Part shown: positions 1 through 6,084 of the stretch, piece after piece
Position numbering within the stretch: the first letter of the stretch is position 1
Layout: the number at the start of each line of letters is the position of its first letter
Translations under genes and position numbers: made by a program
Source: Deltaproteobacteria bacterium
Lineage (GTDB): Bacteria > Desulfobacterota > Syntrophia > Syntrophales > UBA2210
NCBI GenBank assembly: GCA_030603465.1
Contig: JAUVXT010000134.1
Location: forward strand, 1 to 6,970
Direction: 5' to 3'
DNA: 6,970 nt
The notes under the pieces: model-generated
Told to the model about the DNA's origin: nothing
Database searches by the model: none
What the model saw: only the letters and a program-made list of their open reading frames with translations

Positions 1-233
1 CTGTCTCTCTCTAATTTATTGAATTTAAAATGCTTATTATCTGTTTTTTGCGTACCCGCTTTGTAATCTCGTCATATCTTTTATTGTCAAAGAACACTTT
101 CGAATTTTCCTCTATTTTTAAGCTACTTAGAGGCAGTGCGAACCCCAACGGCGATATATACGCCTTGAATACAGTTCCCGCGCAGGTTATAGGGGCTGCA
201 GCAGTTTGAGAGCTTACGGTTCGCGGGCGGCTT
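1..233 (-). promoter_or_regulatory. CRISPR leader region downstream of cas2
   Basis: This non-coding 233-bp stretch follows cas2 and becomes AT-rich toward the left edge, as expected of a leader running into an array just outside the window. It contains an inverted repeat, GCGAACC (224-218, minus strand) and GGTTCGC (144-138), of the kind seen in I-C leaders, which often carry GCGAACC...GGTTCGC. A smaller GGCG/CGCC stem surrounds 154-160. A TTGACA element lies at 90-85. No copy of a CRISPR repeat is present, so the leader call rests on position, composition and the inverted repeat. Confidence 0.7.
60..90 (-). promoter_or_regulatory. Candidate array promoter in the leader
   Basis: The minus strand has a perfect -35 hexamer TTGACA (90-85) followed after 19 bp by TACAAA (65-60), a poor -10 at a long spacing. 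A start near position 50 would drive pre-crRNA transcription toward the array beyond the left edge. The -35 is convincing, the -10 is not, so this is tentative. Confidence 0.35.
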
Positions 234-524
234 TTAAACAATGAGCGGTCCCTCCTGATCAAGTGTTTTTTTCGCTCCTGCGTGCTCCACACGTCGCTTC
301 CAGTTTGAACCAAGGAAATAAAATCTAAGGCTGTCTTCTCTGGGATCGATCTCATCTATCAACCTTTGGCGAAGAACCGTCCATTGCGCGGGATCGACGA
401 TGCACTCAAAGACAGAATATTGAACCCGCTGACCATAATCAAGACACGCCTTTGCTACCCTGCGCAACCGGCGCTGTCCTCCATCCGAACTCGTTGCAAC
501 ATCATAGCTGACCAGGACAAACAT
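234..524 (-). CDS. cas2: Cas2, structural partner of Cas1 in spacer integration
   Basis: This 96-residue protein begins MFVLVSYDVATSS with the conserved aspartate D8 after a hydrophobic first strand (ferredoxin-like fold). It continues RRLRRVAKACLDYGQRVQYS (18-37) and FECIVDPAQW (39-48), a pattern common to I-C Cas2 proteins. A Cas2 dimer bridges two Cas1 dimers in the integration complex. The ATG at 524 is preceded by AAGGAGG (535-529), which overlaps the end of cas1, so the two are probably cotranslated. It is the last protein gene of the operon; leader-like DNA follows directly. Confidence 0.96.
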   Translation of the reverse strand: MFVLVSYDVATSSDGGQRRLRRVAKACLDYGQRVQYSVFECIVDPAQWTVLRQRLIDEIDPREDSLRFYFLGSNWKRRVEHAGAKKTLDQEGPLIV

Positions 525-536
525 CTTGCCTCCTTC

Positions 537-1568
537 CTATCTCCATATAAAAGGCGGATAACCATCCAGGTCCCCGCGCAGGTATCGTGCCAGTAACAGC
601 GCCTGCGTGTGGAACAACAGGCCGACTGTAACTTTCTCTTCAATAAACGGATGCATCAGTTCATCCTGTTTTCTTTTCTGGTACGCAATCAGAAGGGTTT
701 TCCTTGTTTCGTCGTCCATCAGCACAGCGCCTGATTCCGTTTTTCTAAAGCCATCTTTTTGAACCTGACAGAGGTTTATTAACGAGAGCGCCAAACGATC
801 CGCAATAAAAGGCCGGAATTCTTCCATCAGGTCCAGCGCCAGTCCGGGCCTTCCCGGACGATCTCTATGCAAAAAACCGACAGCCGGGTCCAACCCTACC
901 GATTCAAGGGCGGAACGGACATCGTGCATCAAAAGGGTATACAAAAACGACATCAGGCAATTTACATTGTCCATCGGCGGACGACGACTTCGCTCTTTAA
1001 AAGAGAAGTCCTCTTTTTGTATGGTAATAAGGTGATCAAAAACATTAAAATAAACATGTGCCGCGTCGCCCTCGATGCCGCGCAGAACATCCAAAGACAC
1101 ATCTTCCTGAAGACGTTGCAGCGAGCCGCTAATCTGGCGGGATGCATGGCCGACCTTATCAGCGTCGAGCTTTCCGGCATGATCTCTCAGCGCCCTCTGC
1201 AGCACGGTTCGGCAGTTGGTAAGTTTACCCGTAAGCACGGCCCTCGCCATCGTTGCAGAAACTGCCATATCATCAGCCCTGCGGTACTGCTCCCTGCGCA
1301 ACAGAACATTTCCGGAAACAGGACCCTGAACTCTTGCGAGAAAGCGCCCATGTTCCGACAAAAAACTGATAGTCACATCACGTTCGGCGCAGAAGCCCAT
1401 CAAAAAGGGGCTGCAGCCCACGTTTCCGAAACAGACGATCCCGCCTACTGTATGGATAGGCACGCGCATGCGGGCTTCTTTCTCCACCTTCACCACAACA
1501 GACTCGCCTTCTTTTGCAAGATACGCCCCCTGCGTGGTGACAAAAAGTGTATTGAGATGTCTTTTCAT
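537..1568 (-). CDS. cas1: Cas1 integrase of the type I-C adaptation module
   Basis: Cas1 is the metal-dependent integrase that, with Cas2, inserts new spacers at the leader-proximal repeat. The 343-residue protein starts MKRHLNTLFVTTQGAYLAKE, the standard I-C Cas1 beginning. The catalytic residues are present: E166 (in RGIEGDAAHVYF), H234 (GFLHRDRPGRPG) and E249 (LALDLMEEFRP), with the usual 15-residue spacing between the last two. The open frame extends 32 codons upstream to a GTG at 1664, but that extension runs inside cas4, whereas the ATG at 1568 gives ATGA overlap with the cas4 stop, so 1568 is the real start. A stop TAG lies 12 bp before cas2. Length, motifs and order all agree with a functional gene. 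Confidence 0.97.
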   Translation of the reverse strand: MKRHLNTLFVTTQGAYLAKEGESVVVKVEKEARMRVPIHTVGGIVCFGNVGCSPFLMGFCAERDVTISFLSEHGRFLARVQGPVSGNVLLRREQYRRADDMAVSATMARAVLTGKLTNCRTVLQRALRDHAGKLDADKVGHASRQISGSLQRLQEDVSLDVLRGIEGDAAHVYFNVFDHLITIQKEDFSFKERSRRPPMDNVNCLMSFLYTLLMHDVRSALESVGLDPAVGFLHRDRPGRPGLALDLMEEFRPFIADRLALSLINLCQVQKDGFRKTESGAVLMDDETRKTLLIAYQKRKQDELMHPFIEEKVTVGLLFHTQALLLARYLRGDLDGYPPFIWR

Positions 1569-2197
1569 GGCTCTCTCATTGCTCCAGATAAGTACCGTTT
1601 TACGGATTTTCTCTTTCCCAGTGTTTTCGGCAGACACATACCCGCCAGCGAACAGGTATCGCACTTTTTTGCATAAACCGGTCCCGGTGTACGTCCGGAT
1701 TCAATCAACTCATGCAACCGCATTGCAGTCGCTTCCGTCAATTTCCTTAATGTGCCGTCAAATACAACATCAAACCTGCGTCTTGTCTTGCCATAAAAAA
1801 GCGCGCCATCAGGAACAGACACATCCATCATTTCTTCCAGGCAAAGCACCTGGGCGCAAAGCTGAACCTTGTCGCTGTTGTCCTTTTTCGGCTTGCCCCG
1901 TTTATATTCCACTGGGAATGGCTGCCAAGTACTGTCCGCCTGGCGGTGAAATTCTACAACATCCGCCTTGCCAATCAGCCCAAGCCGCAATGAACGAAGG
2001 GACATGCCATACTCAATGCGTTTCTTGCCCCTCGATTCCCGCTCTTCCGCGTGGACATGCTCATGCATAATCCTGCCTTCAGCGGTGAACAGGTTTTCAG
2101 CCCAGGCCTGCTCGATATGGATCAGGGCGCACTGCCGCTCGCAGAAAATCAGATGCTGCAAGGCGGATATTGGAAGAAGATCATCTTCAGTGTACAT
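1565..2197 (-). CDS. cas4: Cas4, RecB-like nuclease for prespacer processing
   Basis: This 210-residue protein has the full Cas4 set of motifs. The four iron-sulfur cysteines are C19 (in LIFCERQ) and C179, C182, C188 (in KCDTCSLAGMC). The RecB nuclease residues are H45 (EGRIMHEHVH), D79 (GKADVVEF), E97 and K99 (PVEYKRG) and Q112/Q116 (VQLCAQVLCLEEM). Cas4 trims prespacers and helps select and orient those next to a PAM, working with Cas1-Cas2. The ATG at 2197 has an AGAGGT about 3 nt upstream. Its TGA overlaps the cas1 ATG as ATGA, so the two are translationally coupled. It follows the Bro-N insert, separated by 153 bp without an intact gene; I see no clear promoter there. Confidence 0.96.
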   Translation of the reverse strand: MYTEDDLLPISALQHLIFCERQCALIHIEQAWAENLFTAEGRIMHEHVHAEERESRGKKRIEYGMSLRSLRLGLIGKADVVEFHRQADSTWQPFPVEYKRGKPKKDNSDKVQLCAQVLCLEEMMDVSVPDGALFYGKTRRRFDVVFDGTLRKLTEATAMRLHELIESGRTPGPVYAKKCDTCSLAGMCLPKTLGKRKSVKRYLSGAMREP

Positions 2198-2198
2198 G

Positions 2199-2360
2199 TT
2201 ACCTCTTGTTACATATTTTATTGCCTATATTTCCGGTTTTGTTCCATTTTGCATTTCTGCCAGGGCCAAAACATTTAATAATTCCTTGCACCTGAAGGTC
2301 TTTGAGTACCCTGCGCTTAGTTTGTTTTGCAGGTTGTCCATCATGGCTTCTTAATCCTTC
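2199..2360 (-). pseudogene. Possible remnant of a winged-helix DNA-binding protein (C-terminal end)
   Basis: The gap between the Bro-N gene and cas4 contains an open minus-strand frame of 53 codons bounded by TGA (2363-2361) and TAA (2201-2199). Its middle reads KQTKRRVLKDLQVQGIIK, then FGPGRNAKW. This resembles the recognition helix, L-x-x-L-x-x-x-G-I-I turn and GxGR..W wing that end many winged-helix domains. There is no ATG, TTG or usable GTG before that motif, and the earlier helices are missing, so it looks like the 3' stub of a decayed gene. Its stop lies one base before the cas4 ATG, the spacing expected of a former operon gene. It overlaps the last 10 bases of the Bro-N gene. The match is by eye on a short stretch and could be chance. 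Confidence 0.33.
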
Positions 2361-3181
2361 TCATTCAACTGTTTCCGTTCCTTCTGAGTAATGTTCAGAT
2401 AATTCTCGGGGGAGACAACTTTTTTGCGGGTTTTTTGTTCCAGATCTTTCCTCGCTTTCCCGGCAACCTCTCCACCCTTGTGAGCAGCGCGCTTGCTTTC
2501 CTGAAAACCCTTTGCATCATCCACCCGCGTTATCTCAGTCGTGGCCGCTTCTCCAAGCATGGAGAAAATCAATTCAAGGTCCGTCATATGGTCCCTGAGA
2601 TTTTCCCGAATCAGCCCCTTAAGCTTTTTGTGTTCGCTGGGAGTAACACCAAAGGCGGCTTTTGCGATCTCGGCGGTTAGTATCGCGTATTCCTTCTCGC
2701 GCCTTACCTCCCTCTCTTTCCACTCGTCTGTGAGCTCCTCCCTGATGGCGATACCGCGCATTCGCTTCTCAATCCAGTCGTCGGAATAGCCTTTTGCCTT
2801 ATACAGAGCGCGGGTTCTTTTGGTTGCCAGCTCGGGGTCTTCTATCTCCTGCACGCGTTCATAACCGACCTTTGCCAGCCAGCGTTTGAAGGGCTCTGCC
2901 TTGGGGGATGGGATGGACTGGATAATGCGAAAAATGCCCTCGGTGTTGGCGCAATTGACCTTTTGGTTCCCTCCAGAAGTCTCTATCAAAAGGGGGGTGG
3001 CAATTTGCCCCCACCCTTTTGACAACTCCTTGTCACGCCGCCGCATATCTTTAATATAACCGGGTGGATTTGCTGAGTCCGTCAACACACTGACCACATC
3101 AGCTATTACAAACCACCACTCATTGTTGTGAATCGTCTTCCTGATTCCCTTACCTCTGAAGACAGCGATGCTTGTTTCCAT
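2351..3181 (-). CDS. Bro-N domain (BRO family, antirepressor-like) protein inserted in the cas operon
   Basis: The protein is 276 residues from the ATG at 3181. The N-terminal Bro-N domain (about residues 3-105) shows FRGKGIRKTIHNNEWWFVI (8-26), DVVSVLTDS (28-36), TPLLIETSGGNQKVNC (62-77), EGIFRIIQSIPSPKAEPFKR (81-100) and WLAKVGYERVQEIEDPEL (101-118). The C-terminal part is helical and charged, with GYSDDWIEKR (131-140), LTDEW (150-154), LTAEI (168-172), ENLRDHMTDLELI (193-205) and a Lys/Arg-rich tail to KKVVSPENYL (253-262). Bro-N proteins occur in phages (antirepressors), baculoviruses and bacterial chromosomes; Escherichia coli DinD, a DNA-damage-induced RecA inhibitor, is annotated in the same wider group. 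Role here is unknown: DNA binding or regulation is an inference from the domain. It sits between cas7c and cas4 in operon orientation, where I-C operons normally have no gene. The frame is intact with its own Shine-Dalgarno, so it is probably expressed. Confidence 0.9.
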   Translation of the reverse strand: METSIAVFRGKGIRKTIHNNEWWFVIADVVSVLTDSANPPGYIKDMRRRDKELSKGWGQIATPLLIETSGGNQKVNCANTEGIFRIIQSIPSPKAEPFKRWLAKVGYERVQEIEDPELATKRTRALYKAKGYSDDWIEKRMRGIAIREELTDEWKEREVRREKEYAILTAEIAKAAFGVTPSEHKKLKGLIRENLRDHMTDLELIFSMLGEAATTEITRVDDAKGFQESKRAAHKGGEVAGKARKDLEQKTRKKVVSPENYLNITQKERKQLNEKD

Positions 3182-3184
3182 CAC

Positions 3185-3191
3185 ACCTCCT
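3185..3191 (-). promoter_or_regulatory. Shine-Dalgarno that fixes the Bro-N gene start
   Basis: The minus strand reads AGGAGGT just before the ATG at 3181. It lies downstream of the in-frame TTG at 3196, so it excludes that longer start and selects the ATG, giving a 276-residue protein. Confidence 0.75.
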
Positions 3192-3192
3192 A

Positions 3193-3318
3193 TCAATCAA
3201 GAATAAATATCTCCATGGCCCTATAGCCCCCCCCCCCGAACAAGTTCCGGCGGCCATGCACCCCCTCAATTACGCCATAAGCGTGATTTCTAGCCGCCTG
3301 CACCATCTTGTCAGACAT
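3193..3318 (-). CDS. Candidate small ORF, 41 residues, with an 11-G run; function unknown
   Basis: Between cas7c and the Bro-N gene, an ATG at 3318 opens a 41-codon frame ending in TGA at 3195-3193. It begins MSDKMVQAARNHAYGVIEGV, continues HGRRNLF, reads four glycines through the homopolymer at 3237-3227, and ends MEIFILD. The only upstream ribosome-binding-like sequence is GAGGCGG, 7 nt before the ATG, which is weak. Operon-like placement favours it: it starts 34 nt after cas7c stops and ends 11 nt before the Bro-N start, whose Shine-Dalgarno directly follows the stop. I recognise no family. If the G run were 10 instead of 11, the frame would extend into the Bro-N gene; with 12 it would stop at once. 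It could equally be chance, or the 5' remnant of a larger gene cut by the insertion. Confidence 0.27.
   Translation of the reverse strand: MSDKMVQAARNHAYGVIEGVHGRRNLFGGGGYRAMEIFILD
3227..3237. repeat. 11-base homopolymer (C on plus strand, G in the transcript)
   Basis: Eleven consecutive C on the plus strand lie 46 bp upstream of the Bro-N start codon and inside the 41-codon candidate ORF. No other run like it is seen in the window. Such tracts are prone to slipped-strand length changes and can switch genes on and off, but they are also a common place for sequencing errors. Arms CATGGCC (3214-3220) and GGCCATG (3252-3258) flank it as an inverted repeat. Confidence 0.9.
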
Positions 3319-3352
3319 TTTGGGCCGCCTCGTCTGTTTTTATGTCATTCCG

Positions 3353-4309
3353 TTAAGATCGCTTAATGATGCTAACCCCTGCTGGCAAGTTATTTTCATC
3401 GATTTTGAGTTCATAATCACTGAAATCACGAGCCGGTTTGGAGTCATCTTTTCGGGTTAAGTTGACACGCTTGAATAGCGAATGCGCCGGGGCATTGCCA
3501 AGTGCGGAATCATGCTTAAAAATGACCAATTGCTGTGTTGACATGAGTCCGCGCGCGGCAGATCGATCATTTTCAAACATGTTGCACAGGGCTTCCCATA
3601 GTAAGTTGAGATCATCTTCGCCAAACCCGGTCTGCGCCGCCAAATGTGCTGAGATAAATCCGTGGGCGACATAGACGCCGTAAGGCACGGTGTTTTTCCG
3701 TCCTTGAATTCCGATCTGACTTTCTACGGGTTTATCTGCTTTTCGCGCGGCACATACGGTAATCGAATGTTCAAGAGCTACTATTGGATCAACCGACCGA
3801 GAAAATGTCATTTGTACGGGGCCACGCACTTGGCCAGCGGTCTTTTTGATCTTACTCGTATCATCGTCGCCATCTTTTTCTGCCTTATCGCTTGTTGACA
3901 TCACAGCGCCAAAAGTACGGATATCAAAAAAAACCTTACACATCCAATCCCGAGCAACATCTTCATAATGGCGATCTGGTTTTGGATTTTTCTTTTTATC
4001 TTTCTGCCATGCCTTCCATGCCTCAACAGCCTTTTTGACAGCATCATCTTCATCATATGCACGTTTGATTTGCTCATTCAAAGTCAGCGATTTGGATTTA
4101 ACCCAAATATCAAATTTTACAGATAACTTTTTAGCAAGCATGACATAGTCGCGTACTTTCCGTTTGAGACAAACGTCGGTAATTAATCCATGCCCGGTTT
4201 CCGGATCTATGCGGGGCAAGTTGCCCGCGTCCGGGTCGCCATTAGGGTTGCCGTCCTTCACGTCAAAGATCAATACGAAGTCATAACGATTTTTCACTGG
4301 GTTATTCAT
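3353..4309 (-). CDS. cas7: Cas7c (Csd2), type I-C Cascade backbone subunit
   Basis: This 318-residue protein carries the Csd2 signature near the N-terminus: FDVKDGNPNGDPDAGN (15-30), LPRIDPETGHGLITDVCLKR (31-50) and KVRDY. Later come FFDIRTFGAVMST (127-139), GQVRGPVQMTFSRSVDP (159-175), VPYGVYVAHGF (208-218), NMFENDRSAARGLMS (243-257) and LGNAPAHSLF (270-279). Several copies polymerise along the crRNA spacer to form the Cascade backbone. An AAGGAGGAG at 4324-4316, in the 20-bp gap after cas8c, fixes the start at 4309. The protein is somewhat longer than the roughly 290 residues I recall for relatives. Part of the excess is a Lys/Asp-rich insertion at about residues 140-157, between the FGAVM and GQVRGPVQ motifs. 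It is the last gene of the interference module before the non-cas insert. Confidence 0.97.
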   Translation of the reverse strand: MNNPVKNRYDFVLIFDVKDGNPNGDPDAGNLPRIDPETGHGLITDVCLKRKVRDYVMLAKKLSVKFDIWVKSKSLTLNEQIKRAYDEDDAVKKAVEAWKAWQKDKKKNPKPDRHYEDVARDWMCKVFFDIRTFGAVMSTSDKAEKDGDDDTSKIKKTAGQVRGPVQMTFSRSVDPIVALEHSITVCAARKADKPVESQIGIQGRKNTVPYGVYVAHGFISAHLAAQTGFGEDDLNLLWEALCNMFENDRSAARGLMSTQQLVIFKHDSALGNAPAHSLFKRVNLTRKDDSKPARDFSDYELKIDENNLPAGVSIIKRS

Positions 4310-4329
4310 GGTTTTCTCCTCCTTGTTGG

Positions 4330-4707
4330 TTAATCCTGTTTTTCTTTCTTGGTATAAAAAGCCTGCATCTGGTGGTAGTAACCGATGGCGAACCGTCCCT
4401 GATCCTCCAATTTCAAGTGTGGTGGGAAATCACAGATATCGCTCATGACTTCGCCAAGTAATCGCTCAAAGTTTATTCGTTCACCCACATTTTCAAGTCC
4501 TGAGAGATGGTGCTTACTCAATCGGATCAAAGTGCCAAAGACTGTCGCGGGAGTTCCAGAAGCAGAACCATAATACTTATCGCGTATTGTGGAATTGGGT
4601 TCCTTTCCGCCACCTTGTGTAAATTTCCTGATTTGGATTTTTTCGAGCGTGGCGAAAAGCCGACCCAGCCGGTAGCCAATGTTGGTGTTGTTTTCATCCA
4701 GACTCAT
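4330..4707 (-). CDS. cas11c: Cas11c small subunit, produced from an internal start within cas8c
   Basis: Codon 460 of cas8c is an ATG (4707-4705) giving a 125-residue product identical to the Cas8c C-terminus. It starts MSLDENNTNIGYRLGRLFAT, a sequence typical of the Cas8c C-terminal helical domain. Directly upstream is AAAGGAGG (4723-4716) with 8 nt to the ATG, as good as any ribosome binding site of the operon, though it sits inside coding sequence. In characterised I-C systems (for example Desulfovibrio vulgaris) such an internal start yields Cas11, small-subunit copies along the belly of Cascade that help hold the non-target strand and R-loop. The Shine-Dalgarno and ATG are visible directly. 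That it is used here is inferred from family knowledge. Standard annotation pipelines usually miss this gene. Confidence 0.85.
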   Translation of the reverse strand: MSLDENNTNIGYRLGRLFATLEKIQIRKFTQGGGKEPNSTIRDKYYGSASGTPATVFGTLIRLSKHHLSGLENVGERINFERLLGEVMSDICDFPPHLKLEDQGRFAIGYYHQMQAFYTKKEKQD

Positions 4708-6084
4708 TTGAAGTTCCTCCTTTATATTTGGGTTTTTGAATCGGGTTAATCTGTTTATGCAGGCCTTGATCAGGGCAGCGCGTGGATAACTGATCTCATG
4801 TTCCGCGCGGATGCGCCGAATGGCTGCCTGAAGCAAGGTTTGTGGGTATTTCAGTCCTCCTAAAATGGAACGTATGGTGTCGCCAGCGAGATTTGGTGTA
4901 ATATTATCAGCTTTGCCTTGAGCGGCAGTTGAAACCAACAGTCGAAAAAGCGAAAAAACGTCTTTGTCCCTCGGCCCATGGACAATCCGCAAGTCATCGA
5001 AATGTAGTTTGATTTTACCAGCCATACCAGCCACGGTATCTACAATCCAGAAGCGGACGGCAATGCGGGCAGAGTTTGGCGAAAGACCAAGAACATAAAA
5101 TCTGTTTTTTTCGTTCTCGTCGGCAAGAAACGCGCCGCTTTTTATCGACTCAAAAAGGCTTTCAACGGCCCTGACACCACGATCCGGATCATCTTTTGGG
5201 GGTTCGCTGAAAAAGTCTGCTATTTGATTTTCCAGATCGGAACTTTTTTGCGACCAACAAACGGTAACCGAATCACCAACCAACATTCTGGGGCTTGACT
5301 TGAGCAGGGTGTTCAATGCAGTCGTATATGCAAACTCCGCTGATTTACAAACAGGGGCGTTATACCCCTGCTCTTTTCCATATGAATCGAACCCGGATTT
5401 TTTTTGAAAGCCTACCAGCTTCTTTGAATCCTTGCTGATTCGTGTATCGCTGTGTACCCGGACTATTTCGCCAACTTCTCCTGTAATCAAACATCTTCCT
5501 ATTACTTTGTCTTTAATGTTTTCATCATTGACATCACTTGAAGATTTTAACGCCTGTTTAACGTACTCCTGAACTGCCTGGCAACAGGGTATGGGCAATA
5601 TTTCACCCGCAAGCTTAAACGTCATATTGCATGAGAGAACTTTAGTGCACTCATTCCATGTCGGATGTGACTTTACGTCCTTAACACCGCCAGAGTCGTA
5701 AAATTTCAGAATTGCGGCGACGCCTTCATAGTTGTTTAGCTCAGGCGGTAATTCTTTCACTGATCGTAGCCATGTCGCATGTTGGTTTTTCGCCTTTTCA
5801 TCATCGGGATGTTGAAGCACGTACCCTGCATGATCCCACAAGAGGAATGTCGTTTCGTAACTTAAACTTCCCGCCCTTGGCTTAGACCGCGGGACAAGGA
5901 ATGTTTTAGCGATCGACTTCTTTCCGATTTTTTCGCGTGTATCTTCCAAGTTGATGAATTTGCCGTTTCGATCAATGACAATCAGAAAAGGAATGGACTT
6001 CCTTTCAAAGCCCTCGGACGCAATATCACTTTCTGAATCGGCCACCTTGCGGTCATAATATTCCTTCAACGCTTGCAGGATCAT
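4330..6084 (-). CDS. cas8c: Cas8c (Csd1), type I-C Cascade large subunit
   Basis: This 584-residue protein is the expected size for Csd1/Cas8c. It begins MILQALKEYYDRK, a characteristic family start. Other family-like segments are FLIVIDRNGKF (33-43), FLVPRSKPRAGS (62-73), LLWDHAGYVL (81-90), the VGDSVTVCW stretch (269-277), YVLGLSPNSARIAVRFW (330-346) and YPRAALIKACINR (433-445). Cas8c binds the crRNA 5' handle region with Cas5c and recognises the PAM in target DNA. The ATG at 6084 overlaps the cas5c stop (ATGA) and has a GGAGG about 8 nt upstream inside the end of cas5c. The 3' end also carries an internal translation start for Cas11c at codon 460, listed separately. The stop lies 20 bp before cas7c. 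No frameshift or internal stop is seen. Confidence 0.96.
   Translation of the reverse strand: MILQALKEYYDRKVADSESDIASEGFERKSIPFLIVIDRNGKFINLEDTREKIGKKSIAKTFLVPRSKPRAGSLSYETTFLLWDHAGYVLQHPDDEKAKNQHATWLRSVKELPPELNNYEGVAAILKFYDSGGVKDVKSHPTWNECTKVLSCNMTFKLAGEILPIPCCQAVQEYVKQALKSSSDVNDENIKDKVIGRCLITGEVGEIVRVHSDTRISKDSKKLVGFQKKSGFDSYGKEQGYNAPVCKSAEFAYTTALNTLLKSSPRMLVGDSVTVCWSQKSSDLENQIADFFSEPPKDDPDRGVRAVESLFESIKSGAFLADENEKNRFYVLGLSPNSARIAVRFWIVDTVAGMAGKIKLHFDDLRIVHGPRDKDVFSLFRLLVSTAAQGKADNITPNLAGDTIRSILGGLKYPQTLLQAAIRRIRAEHEISYPRAALIKACINRLTRFKNPNIKEELQMSLDENNTNIGYRLGRLFATLEKIQIRKFTQGGGKEPNSTIRDKYYGSASGTPATVFGTLIRLSKHHLSGLENVGERINFERLLGEVMSDICDFPPHLKLEDQGRFAIGYYHQMQAFYTKKEKQD
4716..4723 (-). promoter_or_regulatory. 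Internal Shine-Dalgarno for Cas11c translation
   Basis: The minus strand reads AAAGGAGG within cas8c codons encoding a Lys-Glu-Glu stretch, 8 nt before the internal ATG at 4707. The match to the anti-Shine-Dalgarno is near perfect and the spacing is optimal, so it supports a second translation product from the same mRNA. Confidence 0.8.

Noticed and set aside
1..233. CRISPR repeats at the left edge
   Set aside because: No direct repeat and no I-C-like repeat ending could be found in this stretch. The array must lie outside, if present.
11..355. 114-codon minus-strand frame over the leader and the end of cas2
   Set aside because: It overlaps cas2 out of frame and its remainder lies in AT-rich leader DNA with no protein-like pattern.
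537..1664. Longer Cas1 start at a GTG (1664)
   Set aside because: The extra 32 codons overlap cas4 and do not resemble Cas1. The ATG at 1568 forms ATGA with the cas4 stop and gives the canonical N-terminus.
867..1676. Long plus-strand frame (269 codons) opposite cas1
   Set aside because: It is antisense to cas1, has no ribosome binding site or family resemblance, and is a codon-usage shadow of the real gene.
2225..2344. 39-codon ATG ORF in the Bro-N/cas4 gap
   Set aside because: It has only a weak AAGAAG upstream and no recognisable motif. The overlapping start-less frame resembles a winged helix better, and neither is strong enough to call a gene.
2351..3196. Bro-N start at TTG 3196
   Set aside because: The five extra codons include the Shine-Dalgarno itself (AGGAGGT), which instead serves the ATG at 3181.
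2198..3352. Insertion sequence or transposon carrying the Bro-N gene
   Set aside because: I found no transposase, terminal inverted repeats or target-site duplication at the cas7c and cas4 boundaries.
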